A DNA stretch of 24,806 bases from an uncultured Hyphomicrobiales bacterium (GTDB taxonomy: Bacteria; Pseudomonadota; Alphaproteobacteria; Rhizobiales; Xanthobacteraceae): contig CAITEM010000399.1 of assembly GCA_903891395.1 (NCBI GenBank), positions 1-24,806 on the forward strand. The letters run 5' to 3'. This document shows positions 1 through 6,279 of this stretch, one piece after another. Position 1 is the first letter of the stretch; each line of letters begins with the position of its first letter. Both the position numbers and the translations under genes were made by a program. The notes beneath the pieces are model-generated. The model saw only the letters and a program-made list of their open reading frames with translations. It made no database searches and had not been told where the DNA came from.

Positions 1-73
1 CCTGCGAGGTCAGCACGTCAACCTGCCGCAGCTTCGTGACGATCTCTTCAGCCGTGTGTCTCTTCCTTGGCAT
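1..73 (-). CDS. IS3-family transposase OrfA, N-terminal fragment
   Basis: The minus strand reads M-P-R-K-R-H-T-A-E-E-I-V and continues with a basic helix (KLRQVDVL). This is the typical opening of IS3-family OrfA proteins, which carry an N-terminal helix-turn-helix that binds the element's terminal repeats. The ATG is at 73 and a GGAGGA ribosome binding site lies at 81-86 (minus strand), 7 bases upstream. The gene runs off the left edge of the window, so whether OrfA/OrfB is intact cannot be judged. The family call rests on the N-terminal residues only. Confidence 0.75.
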   Translation of the reverse strand, partial: MPRKRHTAEEIVTKLRQVDVLTSQ

Positions 74-138
74 TCTTCAGTCCTCCATCAGGCCATAAGC
101 CATACATCAGGGAGGACCACTTCTCAGGGGGCAGACCA
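1..138 (-). mobile_element. End of an IS3-family insertion sequence (truncated by window edge)
   Basis: The segment holds the start of an IS3-type OrfA on the minus strand, its ribosome binding site, and a leader that ends at a likely terminal repeat beginning TGGTCTGCCCCC when read on the minus strand (outer base about 138). Immediately beyond 138 a different, open reading frame begins, which marks the insertion junction. The rest of the element and its other terminal repeat lie outside the window. The exact outer base is inferred, because only one end is visible and no target duplication can be checked. Confidence 0.7.
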
Positions 139-383
139 GCGGCATCATTGGCTCCAACATGGAGAGCATGACCGCCGGCAATATCATTTTAGGCGGCGTG
201 ATCGGCTTGGGTGTAGACGCTGCGAGCGGTGCGATGAACAAATACACGCCTGAAATCCAAGTGATTATGACGCCGACTCCAGGGTGTCGCCCGCAGGGGG
301 AAGTAGCGCCTCCGTTCGCGACTCCGCCTCGACCTAGGCCAAAAGCGCCGAAGCCTAAGCCACAATCGCCGTCAGCTAGCTAG
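139..383 (+). pseudogene. C-terminal fragment of a PEGA-like lipoprotein cut by the IS
   Basis: The frame is open from the IS junction and encodes a glycine-rich segment, roughly TAGNIILGGVIGLGVDAASG, then AMNKYTPEIQV and a proline/lysine-rich tail that ends at TAG 381-383. The glycine-zipper-like block followed by a short tyrosine-containing strand is the usual C-terminus of small outer-membrane lipoproteins with a PEGA-type domain, sometimes misannotated as translation initiation factor 2. Those proteins begin with a lipobox and a PEGA beta domain, both missing here because the IS lies directly upstream. An internal ATG at 159 could start a 74-residue peptide, but without export signal or PEGA domain it is unlikely to be functional. 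The missing 5' part may lie on the far side of the IS. Confidence 0.6.
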
Positions 384-776
384 CAAACAGTCAGACCGCG
401 CCCTTGGCCGAAAGATCGCGGCGGGCCGGTCTGCACCGCGCGGTGGGACATGGCATCCAACGTCAACAGCCCGCCTACTCGTTCGTGTTTCGGCATCAAC
501 ATCGTAGTCGTGAACGGGGGTATCCCCCCTGTGCCAGATTTAGCCTATCCGGAATCGACCTGCTGAATGTCGGACCCCAATTTTGAAAACGCGAGATCAT
601 CGTTGTACGGCGACAACAGCGCACGTGTGATCGACGCTTGCGCCCCGCAGCTTAGGTTAGATTGATACCTCGGGTAACATTAGGGTAACGGTTAAACCCG
701 AAATTTCTTTTAAACTACCGGGGTAACGAGCCGGGCTATCGCCTACCCGCGCACTCAAACCCGTCTACGATTATTC
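384..776. other. Non-coding stretch between converging gene ends
   Basis: No convincing gene lies here. Two tiny in-frame ORFs follow each other (ATG 450 to TGA 566, then ATG 567 to a stop near 665), but they lack clear ribosome binding sites and I recognise neither. The right part (672-727) holds three copies of GGGTAAC, listed separately. The stretch lies downstream of both the disrupted lipoprotein (plus) and the methyltransferase (minus), so it may carry transcription stops, although no strong hairpin with a T-run is visible. Confidence 0.5.
672..727 (+). repeat. Three direct copies of GGGTAAC
   Basis: GGGTAAC occurs at 672-678, 683-689 and 721-727, all on the plus strand, with starts 11 and 38 bases apart. 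An inverted GGTTAAACCC-like stretch lies between the second and third copies. The first two copies are about one helical turn apart, which would suit cooperative protein binding. The function is unknown and the short motif could recur by chance. Confidence 0.4.
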
Positions 777-1685
777 TTAGTGCGTCAGCAAGAGGCGGTC
801 CTGAACTACTTCCGACTCCAAGGTCTGTCCGCCCATCTGAAAGCGGCGAAGCATTGAACGCCCTACGCGAACGGCAACTTGTCGGGCGAACAATCGTGAA
901 GGAATTGAAATTTCGCAATCTTGGTCGCCGGATTTTTTCGATCCATCGATACTAAGCGCGACGAACACACCACGCCTTTTTGCGATTTCAATCGATTTAA
1001 AAAGTTCATCGAGGCTAAATTTCTGAGCGCCGTACAGAATTGCTTGGCTATGAGAGTACGGCGGATCACAATAAACTACATCGCCCTCTCGGGCGCGGTC
1101 GATAGACTCCGTGTAATCCCGGAGAAAAAACTCGGTCCCTTTAACGCGACGGCCCCACTCATCAACGCGCTTAGAAAATTCTAATGGGTGAATTGGATCA
1201 TGCGCTCCACACGGAGTCGACATATAGCCGTCGCGCATACGAAAACGAACTACACCGCCGTAACACGAGCGGCAAAGGAATAAGAGGTCGGCACCGTTCG
1301 CATTAGAATTATAGCGCAGCTTTATCCCTTCATAACGCTCAACCTTCGGCCCTTTGTTAAAATCGTGCCAACGTTGGGAATACCACTCCTTTACGTTTTC
1401 TGGGTTGCTCTTTAATTCGGTCCAAATCTCAATCAGCGGTTTAAAACAATCGGATGCTTCCGCTTTCGTCGGAGTTAACACTCCAAGCAATCCGCCTGAT
1501 CCAAGGAACGGCTCATAGTACGTTCCAAACCGTTCAGGAAAGAACGATATTATTTCATGCGCAAACCGCTGCTTGTTGCCGATCCATTTCAAAAGCTGAG
1601 TCTTAAACGGCTTCGTCATTCGTCGCGAATTAATTACCGATAGGTCGGTTGCACTTTCGACCGGTAAAGCTAGCGCGAATTGCAT
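777..1685 (-). CDS. D12-class DNA N6-adenine methyltransferase (type II)
   Basis: The enzyme should transfer a methyl group from S-adenosylmethionine to adenine N6 in a specific DNA site and protect host DNA from a partner nuclease. Three family landmarks are visible: KWIGNK (about residues 33-38, motif X), FLGSGG (about 60-65, the AdoMet-binding motif I) and DPPY (about 207-210, catalytic motif IV). The order X-I-IV is that of the Dam/DpnM/EcoRV-type alpha group. The ATG at 1685 is preferred because GGAG lies 6 bases upstream on the minus strand. A downstream ATG at 1619 (MTKPFKTQ) would give a 280-residue protein that starts just before motif X and also fits the family. The gene is divergent from the XRE regulator and nuclease candidate. 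The recognition sequence cannot be read from the protein by eye. Confidence 0.88.
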   Translation of the reverse strand: MQFALALPVESATDLSVINSRRMTKPFKTQLLKWIGNKQRFAHEIISFFPERFGTYYEPFLGSGGLLGVLTPTKAEASDCFKPLIEIWTELKSNPENVKEWYSQRWHDFNKGPKVERYEGIKLRYNSNANGADLLFLCRSCYGGVVRFRMRDGYMSTPCGAHDPIHPLEFSKRVDEWGRRVKGTEFFLRDYTESIDRAREGDVVYCDPPYSHSQAILYGAQKFSLDELFKSIEIAKRRGVFVALSIDGSKKSGDQDCEISIPSRLFARQVAVRVGRSMLRRFQMGGQTLESEVVQDRLLLTH

Positions 1686-1699
1686 TAAATTCTCCAACT

Positions 1700-1724
1700 G
1701 ATTCGCTAATCGTATATTCCGATT
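1700..1724. promoter_or_regulatory. Candidate operator of the restriction-modification controller
   Basis: The gap between the methyltransferase start and the XRE gene holds two overlapping inverted repeats: GATT-cgct-AATC (1700-1711) and AATCG-N7-CGATT (1708-1724). Controller proteins of type II systems typically bind paired dyads between divergent modification and controller genes. The site lies just upstream of the methyltransferase ribosome binding site and about 34 bases before the regulator ATG, so it could govern both. The repeats are short and this is inference from position and symmetry. Confidence 0.4.
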
Positions 1725-1757
1725 TGGGATATCACGCAAGCCGCGCCACGATCCTTT

Positions 1758-2012
1758 ATGCAACCAGAATTGCACTTTAGCGGGCACGACGCAGTTCAAG
1801 CACTACTTCGTGAGTTGCGTATCAAAGCAGGGCTGCGTCAAGCCGATGTAGCCAAAAAGCTCCGTGCCCCACAGTCCTTCGTAAGTAAGTACGAGGTGGG
1901 TGAAAGACGGCTCGATATAATCGAAATCCGGGCAATTTGCAGTCTTTTTGGGTTGTCCCTTAGCGAGTTCGTCAAACGATTGGAAAAAAAATTGGCTGGG
2001 CGTATGCCATGA
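1758..2012 (+). CDS. XRE-family regulator, probable restriction-modification controller
   Basis: This 84-residue protein is essentially one Cro/C1-type helix-turn-helix domain. The pattern LLRELRIKAGLRQADVAKKL followed by SFVSKYEVGERRLD (about residues 17-53) covers helices 1 to 4. Length and composition match C (controller) proteins of type II restriction systems, which delay nuclease expression until the host is methylated. Its TGA (2010-2012) overlaps the ATG of the next gene (2009-2011), so the two are probably translationally coupled. The divergent methyltransferase and the dyads at 1700-1724 support the controller role. A generic phage-type repressor is the alternative. Confidence 0.8.
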   Translation: MQPELHFSGHDAVQALLRELRIKAGLRQADVAKKLRAPQSFVSKYEVGERRLDIIEIRAICSLFGLSLSEFVKRLEKKLAGRMP

Positions 2013-2878
2013 AGCCAATCAACAAGTTTCTTAAAAAGCCAAAGTCGTTTTGGGCGTGTGTGCGGTCAATTAGCCAACACGTCGGCTACAGTAGCGGGGA
2101 CACACTCCTAGCCCCCAATCTCCAACAAATTACCGCAGCCTTCGGCGATCTTGGGCTTGATGCAGTCAAGATCAATCAAAATGGGAACCCAACGCAACTA
2201 GCTGCGGATTTAATTGAATACTTTTCCGAACGCGCTCGACTGTTAATGGCTGAGGCTCAACTAAATTTGATGGACGCTGAAAAAGCAAAAAACTTGTTTA
2301 CGGAGTTGCACACTGCCTTGAACCCGACATGTCCAATTCCGATGAACAAGCAAAAGCTAGCAATGCGTGCACCGGCATATCTCACCGGAATTGTGAATAT
2401 GCTGATAGAGCAAAACGCAAAGGGAATGCCATGCGATTATGACCCGCGTGAATTGACCACCATAACGCGAGACGGACAGCCATTGAGAACGCTTGCGCGC
2501 CGCGTCGATGGAGCGTTCCCTTCAACAATTAATCCAGTAGCCGTTTGGGAAATCAAAGAATATTACTATACGACGACATTTGGAAGTCGCGTCGCCGATG
2601 GCGTGTACGAATCACTTCTAGATGGCATGGAGCTAGAAGACCTTCGCGAGCAAGAAAGCATTGATGTGAAGCACTATCTAATGGTCGATGCGCACTACAC
2701 ATGGTGGAAGTGTGGGAAAGCGTATCTGTGCAGAATAGTGGATATGCTGCACATGGGTTACGTTGACGAAGTTCTTTTCGGGAAGGAAGTCGTCGCGGAA
2801 TTGCCGAGAATTGTTAGCGAGTGGGTCAAGCTCACAAACGAACGCGGCGCGCCCGGCCTACCTGAAAAGACACCGTAG
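2009..2878 (+). CDS. Putative type II restriction endonuclease (PD-(D/E)XK-like)
   Basis: I do not recognise a named family. The 289-residue protein carries a segment that fits a PD-(D/E)XK nuclease core: D167 in RRVDGAF, then a hydrophobic strand leading to W-E181-I-K183, followed by a tyrosine-rich stretch and GSRVADGVYE, which may form the next helix. The N-terminal half looks helical and could bind DNA. It overlaps the XRE regulator by 4 bases and is divergent from the methyltransferase, the normal layout of a controlled type II system, and this context is the main support. No signal peptide or membrane segment is seen. Codon use is AT-richer than in the chromosomal genes further right. 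The site cut is unknown. Confidence 0.6.
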   Translation: MKPINKFLKKPKSFWACVRSISQHVGYSSGDTLLAPNLQQITAAFGDLGLDAVKINQNGNPTQLAADLIEYFSERARLLMAEAQLNLMDAEKAKNLFTELHTALNPTCPIPMNKQKLAMRAPAYLTGIVNMLIEQNAKGMPCDYDPRELTTITRDGQPLRTLARRVDGAFPSTINPVAVWEIKEYYYTTTFGSRVADGVYESLLDGMELEDLREQESIDVKHYLMVDAHYTWWKCGKAYLCRIVDMLHMGYVDEVLFGKEVVAELPRIVSEWVKLTNERGAPGLPEKTP

Positions 2879-2975
2879 CAACGTCTGAATATGGAGGGCG
2901 AGCTCGGGAAGCGACTTCGGCAATACCACTGGCCAGTAAAAACCTTTGAAAAATCGTATGTCACATCGGTCCGGT

Positions 2976-4061
2976 CTAACCGCCGTGATTTGGGAAAAGC
3001 TCTTTTAGCCGATCAACCGTATGCCGCCATTTCAGCGTCTTGGGTCTGCACACCGTGTTCTGATTTCCAAATAGACCGACTTCGTTGAACGCCTTTTCAA
3101 TCGGGACAGTAGCCAGCCACTCAATCGGAACAAAATATTCACTGCGCTTTGGATCGTCGGCGAACTGGCGATGGAAATCGCCCTTCACCACGTCCAACAC
3201 GGGCAACTCTCCTTGCGGAGTTTTTACTTTAAATTCCGACGCGCGTTCGGGTTTGCCGGTCACACGCCCAACGCCAACGAAGCCGTAGCCGGGAGCTTTC
3301 ACCCAAACTCGATCTTCGGGACTCAATAGGGCAAGCGTGTTGCTGTACCATTCACCGCCGCCCGCCGAAATGAACCCGTACTTGACAGCTTCTTCCCACG
3401 GGCGACCTTCCGGGCTGTGACCGTAGCAAGCATAATACTCGCCATTCCAAGGCTCATTAGAAGCGGCCGACGGCGTGGCAGCATTGACTTGGGTAGCCAC
3501 AGGATCGAGCAACCAAGCCCGGCTTATGAGTTGATCCGCGCCATGCGCGAATACCTGAAAGAACAAAACATTTATCGGTATGTCATGACCGCTTAGGTAG
3601 CTCACAATTCGTTCGGTCTTATCGTCCAACGACGAAGCAACGATGATTATTTGATGGCTTTGATTCAACGACTCTTCGTCAAGCGGCTGTCCAAATCTCT
3701 TTTGAAAATCGCCTGTGAAATCTTTGGACGGCGCGAAGCGGCTGTACATCGCGACAACATCTTCGGGCTTTAGCTTTTCCACCCAACCGGCATAGTCCAA
3801 CGCCTGGGCCACCACTTCGCGCGGCGTTCGGTCGCGCTTTAGCTCGATCAAAACAAGAGATGCGTCCGGCGCTATGGCTACAAGGTCAACACGGCCGCCG
3901 TATCCGGTATTTTCCTGCCGCCCGATCAACATCCATTCATCGGAAAGAATGCGCGGGTCGGCAACGATCATCGTTTCCAGAAGCTGTTCGTTGCTTAGCG
4001 CCGACTCCATAAGCTGTTCAGGTGTCGCCGCCACTTTCCAGATCGCATGACGAATCGCCAT
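2976..4061 (-). CDS. RecB-like/DUF91-type nuclease with EVE/PUA-like C-terminal part
   Basis: The N-terminal part has a good PD-(D/E)XK core: GGRVD with D59, then LVLIELK with E73 and K75, and a Q86 in the helix QALDYAGWV. This arrangement is typical of NucS/RecB-like and DUF91 proteins. From about residue 203 a second region begins (NGEYYACYGHS, then ISAGGGEWYS and RVWVKAPGYGFVGVGRVTG). It resembles EVE/PUA-like folds that bind modified bases or RNA. The fusion suggests a nuclease that senses modified or foreign nucleic acid, but that role is inference. The gene converges on the restriction candidate and is divergent from the next operon. The start is the ATG at 4061. Confidence 0.65.
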   Translation of the reverse strand: MAIRHAIWKVAATPEQLMESALSNEQLLETMIVADPRILSDEWMLIGRQENTGYGGRVDLVAIAPDASLVLIELKRDRTPREVVAQALDYAGWVEKLKPEDVVAMYSRFAPSKDFTGDFQKRFGQPLDEESLNQSHQIIIVASSLDDKTERIVSYLSGHDIPINVLFFQVFAHGADQLISRAWLLDPVATQVNAATPSAASNEPWNGEYYACYGHSPEGRPWEEAVKYGFISAGGGEWYSNTLALLSPEDRVWVKAPGYGFVGVGRVTGKPERASEFKVKTPQGELPVLDVVKGDFHRQFADDPKRSEYFVPIEWLATVPIEKAFNEVGLFGNQNTVCRPKTLKWRHTVDRLKELFPNHGG

Positions 4062-4150
4062 TCCAAGCCCCGCCGCCTTAATCGGATTGGATCAGACCCT
4101 AGCGCAACCGAAGACCTGTGCCTATGCTCATGCGCGGGGGCTAGCTTCCG

Positions 4151-4750
4151 ATGATGAAAACTATTTTTGGGATCGTCGGCGTTATCGGCGTTATTGTGTA
4201 TCTAAGCTTTGGCACCCTTTCGCCATGCGGGATGCTTCGTGAAACTGTCCGTAAGCATGACGGAATGGCCGCGATCCTGCCGGACGGCCTAGTCGATGCC
4301 GCGCTTGCCGCTCAATATGGCGAGCTGAATCCCGGCCGGTGCATCGGCATTCTGTTGAATGGCAACCGAACGCAAGTCGCCGCCGCGCCAGCGACCCCGC
4401 AACCAATCGCCCAACCGCCAAGGGTCCAACAGCAAGCGCCGACCGATCCAACGAAGATCGCGATGAAGCAAACCGAAACGGCAATCATGGAATGCCGCTC
4501 GAAGCGCCTTAACGGCGAATTGAAAACTTATTTGGCGTCGGCCCAATGCGCCAATCCTAGGATAGTGCAAGCTTGGAGCGCGGCTAATTATAGGTACATG
4601 GACCTGATATCGGTGTTCACGACCAAGCGCGCCGTAGTGGCGGAAAAGATGGACCGCAACGAACTAACCGAAGTGCAAGCCCAAGCCGAAAATGCAAAAA
4701 TATTTTCTGAAATTGTTGAAGCGGAAAAGCGTAGGGACGGCGGGCGATGA
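4151..4750 (+). CDS. Hypothetical protein with N-terminal membrane anchor
   Basis: I do not recognise this 199-residue protein. It begins with a hydrophobic stretch (about residues 3-22, IFGIVGVIGVIVYLSFG), either an uncleaved anchor or a signal peptide. A short domain follows, then a proline/glutamine/alanine-rich linker (about 75-98) and a helical C-terminal part with ECRSKRL, CANPRIVQAW and YRYMDLI, ending in a charged helix. The layout suggests a periplasmic, membrane-tethered protein. It is the first gene of a three-gene unit: its TGA overlaps the next ATG (4747-4750). ATG codons at 4151 and 4154 are both possible starts. Confidence 0.6.
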   Translation: MMKTIFGIVGVIGVIVYLSFGTLSPCGMLRETVRKHDGMAAILPDGLVDAALAAQYGELNPGRCIGILLNGNRTQVAAAPATPQPIAQPPRVQQQAPTDPTKIAMKQTETAIMECRSKRLNGELKTYLASAQCANPRIVQAWSAANYRYMDLISVFTTKRAVVAEKMDRNELTEVQAQAENAKIFSEIVEAEKRRDGGR

Positions 4751-5088
4751 CCATGAATTTTAAAATCTTTGCATTCGTCGGATTGACCATGGCAAGCACC
4801 GGCGTCGCCAGTGCGGCCGACACTATGATTGGACCAATTACGCATATTTGCCGCGACGTGACCCAGACTCCGGAAAACGCCCACCTAACTCTAATGTGGG
4901 TTGTCGGGTACGTGTCCGGAGTAAATAATCTTTCGAAGGTCGATTTTCTGAAGGGCCGGGCAATGGACGCAATCATAGATCACTTCCGCGACGTGTGCAT
5001 GGAATATCCAGATTGGAACGTTATTGACGCGGCGCGTCGCGTTGTCGCGCGACTGAGAATCGAAACGTTACCGCGTGAATTGCGATGA
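4747..5088 (+). CDS. Small secreted protein, HdeA/HdeB-like
   Basis: The 113-residue product has a clear Sec signal peptide (hydrophobic run to about residue 22, cleavage near ASA-AD). The mature part has two cysteines, in HICRD and DVCMEYP, and a WVVGYVSGVN motif between them. This spacing, with a WxxGYxxG-like core and a final amphipathic helix, resembles HdeA-type periplasmic proteins, where the two cysteines form a disulfide. The match is at pattern level only. The gene overlaps its upstream neighbour by 4 bases (ATGA) and its stop abuts the next ATG, so the three genes should be co-translated. A second ATG at 4753 is an alternative start. Confidence 0.6.
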   Translation: MTMNFKIFAFVGLTMASTGVASAADTMIGPITHICRDVTQTPENAHLTLMWVVGYVSGVNNLSKVDFLKGRAMDAIIDHFRDVCMEYPDWNVIDAARRVVARLRIETLPRELR

Positions 5089-5757
5089 ATGCGCCATAGT
5101 CTCTTCAAATATTTTTCTGAACGCCAGCACGCCGAATCATTTCTCGATGGCACAATACTTTTCCGGTCGCTGGCGTACTTCCGCGACTATGAAGAACGGA
5201 CCGCTAGAGGGGATCGAAACGAAGGGACGGCACGCTTCCGACCTGAAGGCGGCTTGGTCATCAATAACCAAACCCAAGGCAAGACGTTCGCACTCGCAAA
5301 TCACTCCTTTGAATCGTCGGCAAGCGCGAAAGATATTTTAGTTTTTTGTGTGAGCCGGTCGGATACGGACCAAATGAAGGATGAATTCAAAGCGGCCGCA
5401 TGTGTTGAAATCAGAGAGATAAAAACATTTTGCGACCGGATCAAAGCGGCGTTGCCCGCGACCGCTACATTCATGGGTCGGAAGGTTGACTATTACCAAG
5501 AAACGGACGGCGGCGATCCGCGTTGGGCGCTTCCCGAAAAGATCACGTTGTCAAAGCTGAAAGGCTACGCTTGGCAGAATGAGTATCGGTTTTTGTTCAG
5601 CCTAACCGATGCGCTGGATTTCGAAAAAGTTCAAACGCTGCTAGTTCACGATGACCACGTAAGGGTCTCGAATCCAAGTGAGCATCAAGAACAATTTTTG
5701 AATGTCGGAAGCATTCGCGATATTTGCCGCATTCACGAAATAACGGCGGCGCTCTAG
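5089..5757 (+). CDS. Hypothetical protein, DUF2971-like
   Basis: The 222-residue soluble protein begins LFKYFSERQHAESFLDGTILFRSLAYFRDYEE. This recalls the opening of DUF2971 proteins (a tyrosine-containing strand, a helix, then a strand followed by an aspartate and acidic residues). Later it has WQNEYRFLFSL, like the conserved W..E.R element of that group. DUF2971 proteins often sit in mobile islands and near defence genes, but their biochemical activity is not settled. Its ATG directly follows the TGA of the HdeA-like gene (5086-5088), so it is the last member of the operon. The assignment is tentative. Confidence 0.55.
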   Translation: MRHSLFKYFSERQHAESFLDGTILFRSLAYFRDYEERTARGDRNEGTARFRPEGGLVINNQTQGKTFALANHSFESSASAKDILVFCVSRSDTDQMKDEFKAAACVEIREIKTFCDRIKAALPATATFMGRKVDYYQETDGGDPRWALPEKITLSKLKGYAWQNEYRFLFSLTDALDFEKVQTLLVHDDHVRVSNPSEHQEQFLNVGSIRDICRIHEITAAL

Positions 5758-6111
5758 CGACGCTCGCGCGGCTTCCGATTTTGCGAAGTTTCTTTCGCAT
5801 CGTCTTCGGCTTCATCTTGCAGCGCGACTGCGATCTTATGATTCAGCGACGCACCTAAGCTGAAGCCGGGCGCTCGGGACGCGGCCGTTCCTTGGGCTTG
5901 CGGCTCATGTGGCAACGGTTCCTCGCGAATTGTCGGCAAGCCGCCGTTACGTTTCCGGTATACCGCGAAACCAGCGATGACTTAGAGGAAGCGCCGCCAA
6001 AGCTCCTCGGCGTTCAAATTGATCGGCCACACCTGTGCCACAGTGAGCTTGGGAATTTGCCGATATTGAACCGTCAGCGAGGCTAGACTAGACTGACCAA
6101 GCAATTGAGAT
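5754..6111 (-). pseudogene. Possible small gene with an in-frame stop next to the tRNA
   Basis: On the minus strand one frame is open from inside the tRNA-like sequence down to 5754 except for a single TAA at 5982-5984. Upstream of that stop it reads like protein (SLTVQYRQIPKLTVAQVWPI then LNAEELWRRF). Downstream it continues with VIAGFAVYRKRNGG and a charged, proline-containing tail that ends PRERR. The downstream part could also start at a TTG at 5939 as a 61-residue peptide. I recognise neither half. It may be a decayed island gene or chance; its stop overlaps the end of the upstream plus-strand gene by a few bases. No other gene is visible in 5758-6129. Confidence 0.25.
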
Positions 6112-6129
6112 TTCGCGAGCAAATAAGGG

Positions 6130-6206
6130 AAGCCCGTAGCTCAGCTGGATAGAGCGTTGCCCTCCGAAGGCAAAGGTCAGAGGTTCGAATCCCCTCGGGC
6201 GCGCCA
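6130..6206 (+). tRNA. tRNA-Arg(CCG)-like sequence with damaged acceptor, probable att remnant
   Basis: A 77-base cloverleaf can be drawn: D-arm beginning GCTCAGCTGGATAGAGC, anticodon stem TTGCC/GGCAA with loop CTCCGAA (anticodon CCG, arginine), T-arm around TTCGAAT, and an encoded CCA at 6204-6206. Acceptor pairs 3 to 7 are sound (GCCCG/CGGGC), but bases 1 and 2 are AA opposite GC, where an intact gene would carry GC. The T-stem also has an A-C mismatch (6181/6193). The change at the 5' edge coincides with the end of the AT-rich island on the left. This fits the 3' copy of a tRNA gene left by site-specific integration, with the intact gene at the far end of the island. A functional tRNA with a poor acceptor is the alternative. 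Confidence 0.7.
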
Positions 6207-6279
6207 TTTTCGTTTACTCTCCGCGCATCACGTGAACCCGGCCGCTCAGAGCCGGGCGTTCAGTCTCAGGGAGCACGCC

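Noticed and set aside
450..665. Two tandem in-frame mini-ORFs
   Set aside because: No ribosome binding sites, no recognisable sequence and very short; mentioned only as part of the gap.
6157..6279. N-terminal extension of the first Bug protein starting inside the tRNA-like sequence
   Set aside because: It would translate the tRNA, and the ATG at 6280 has a good ribosome binding site followed by a normal signal peptide.
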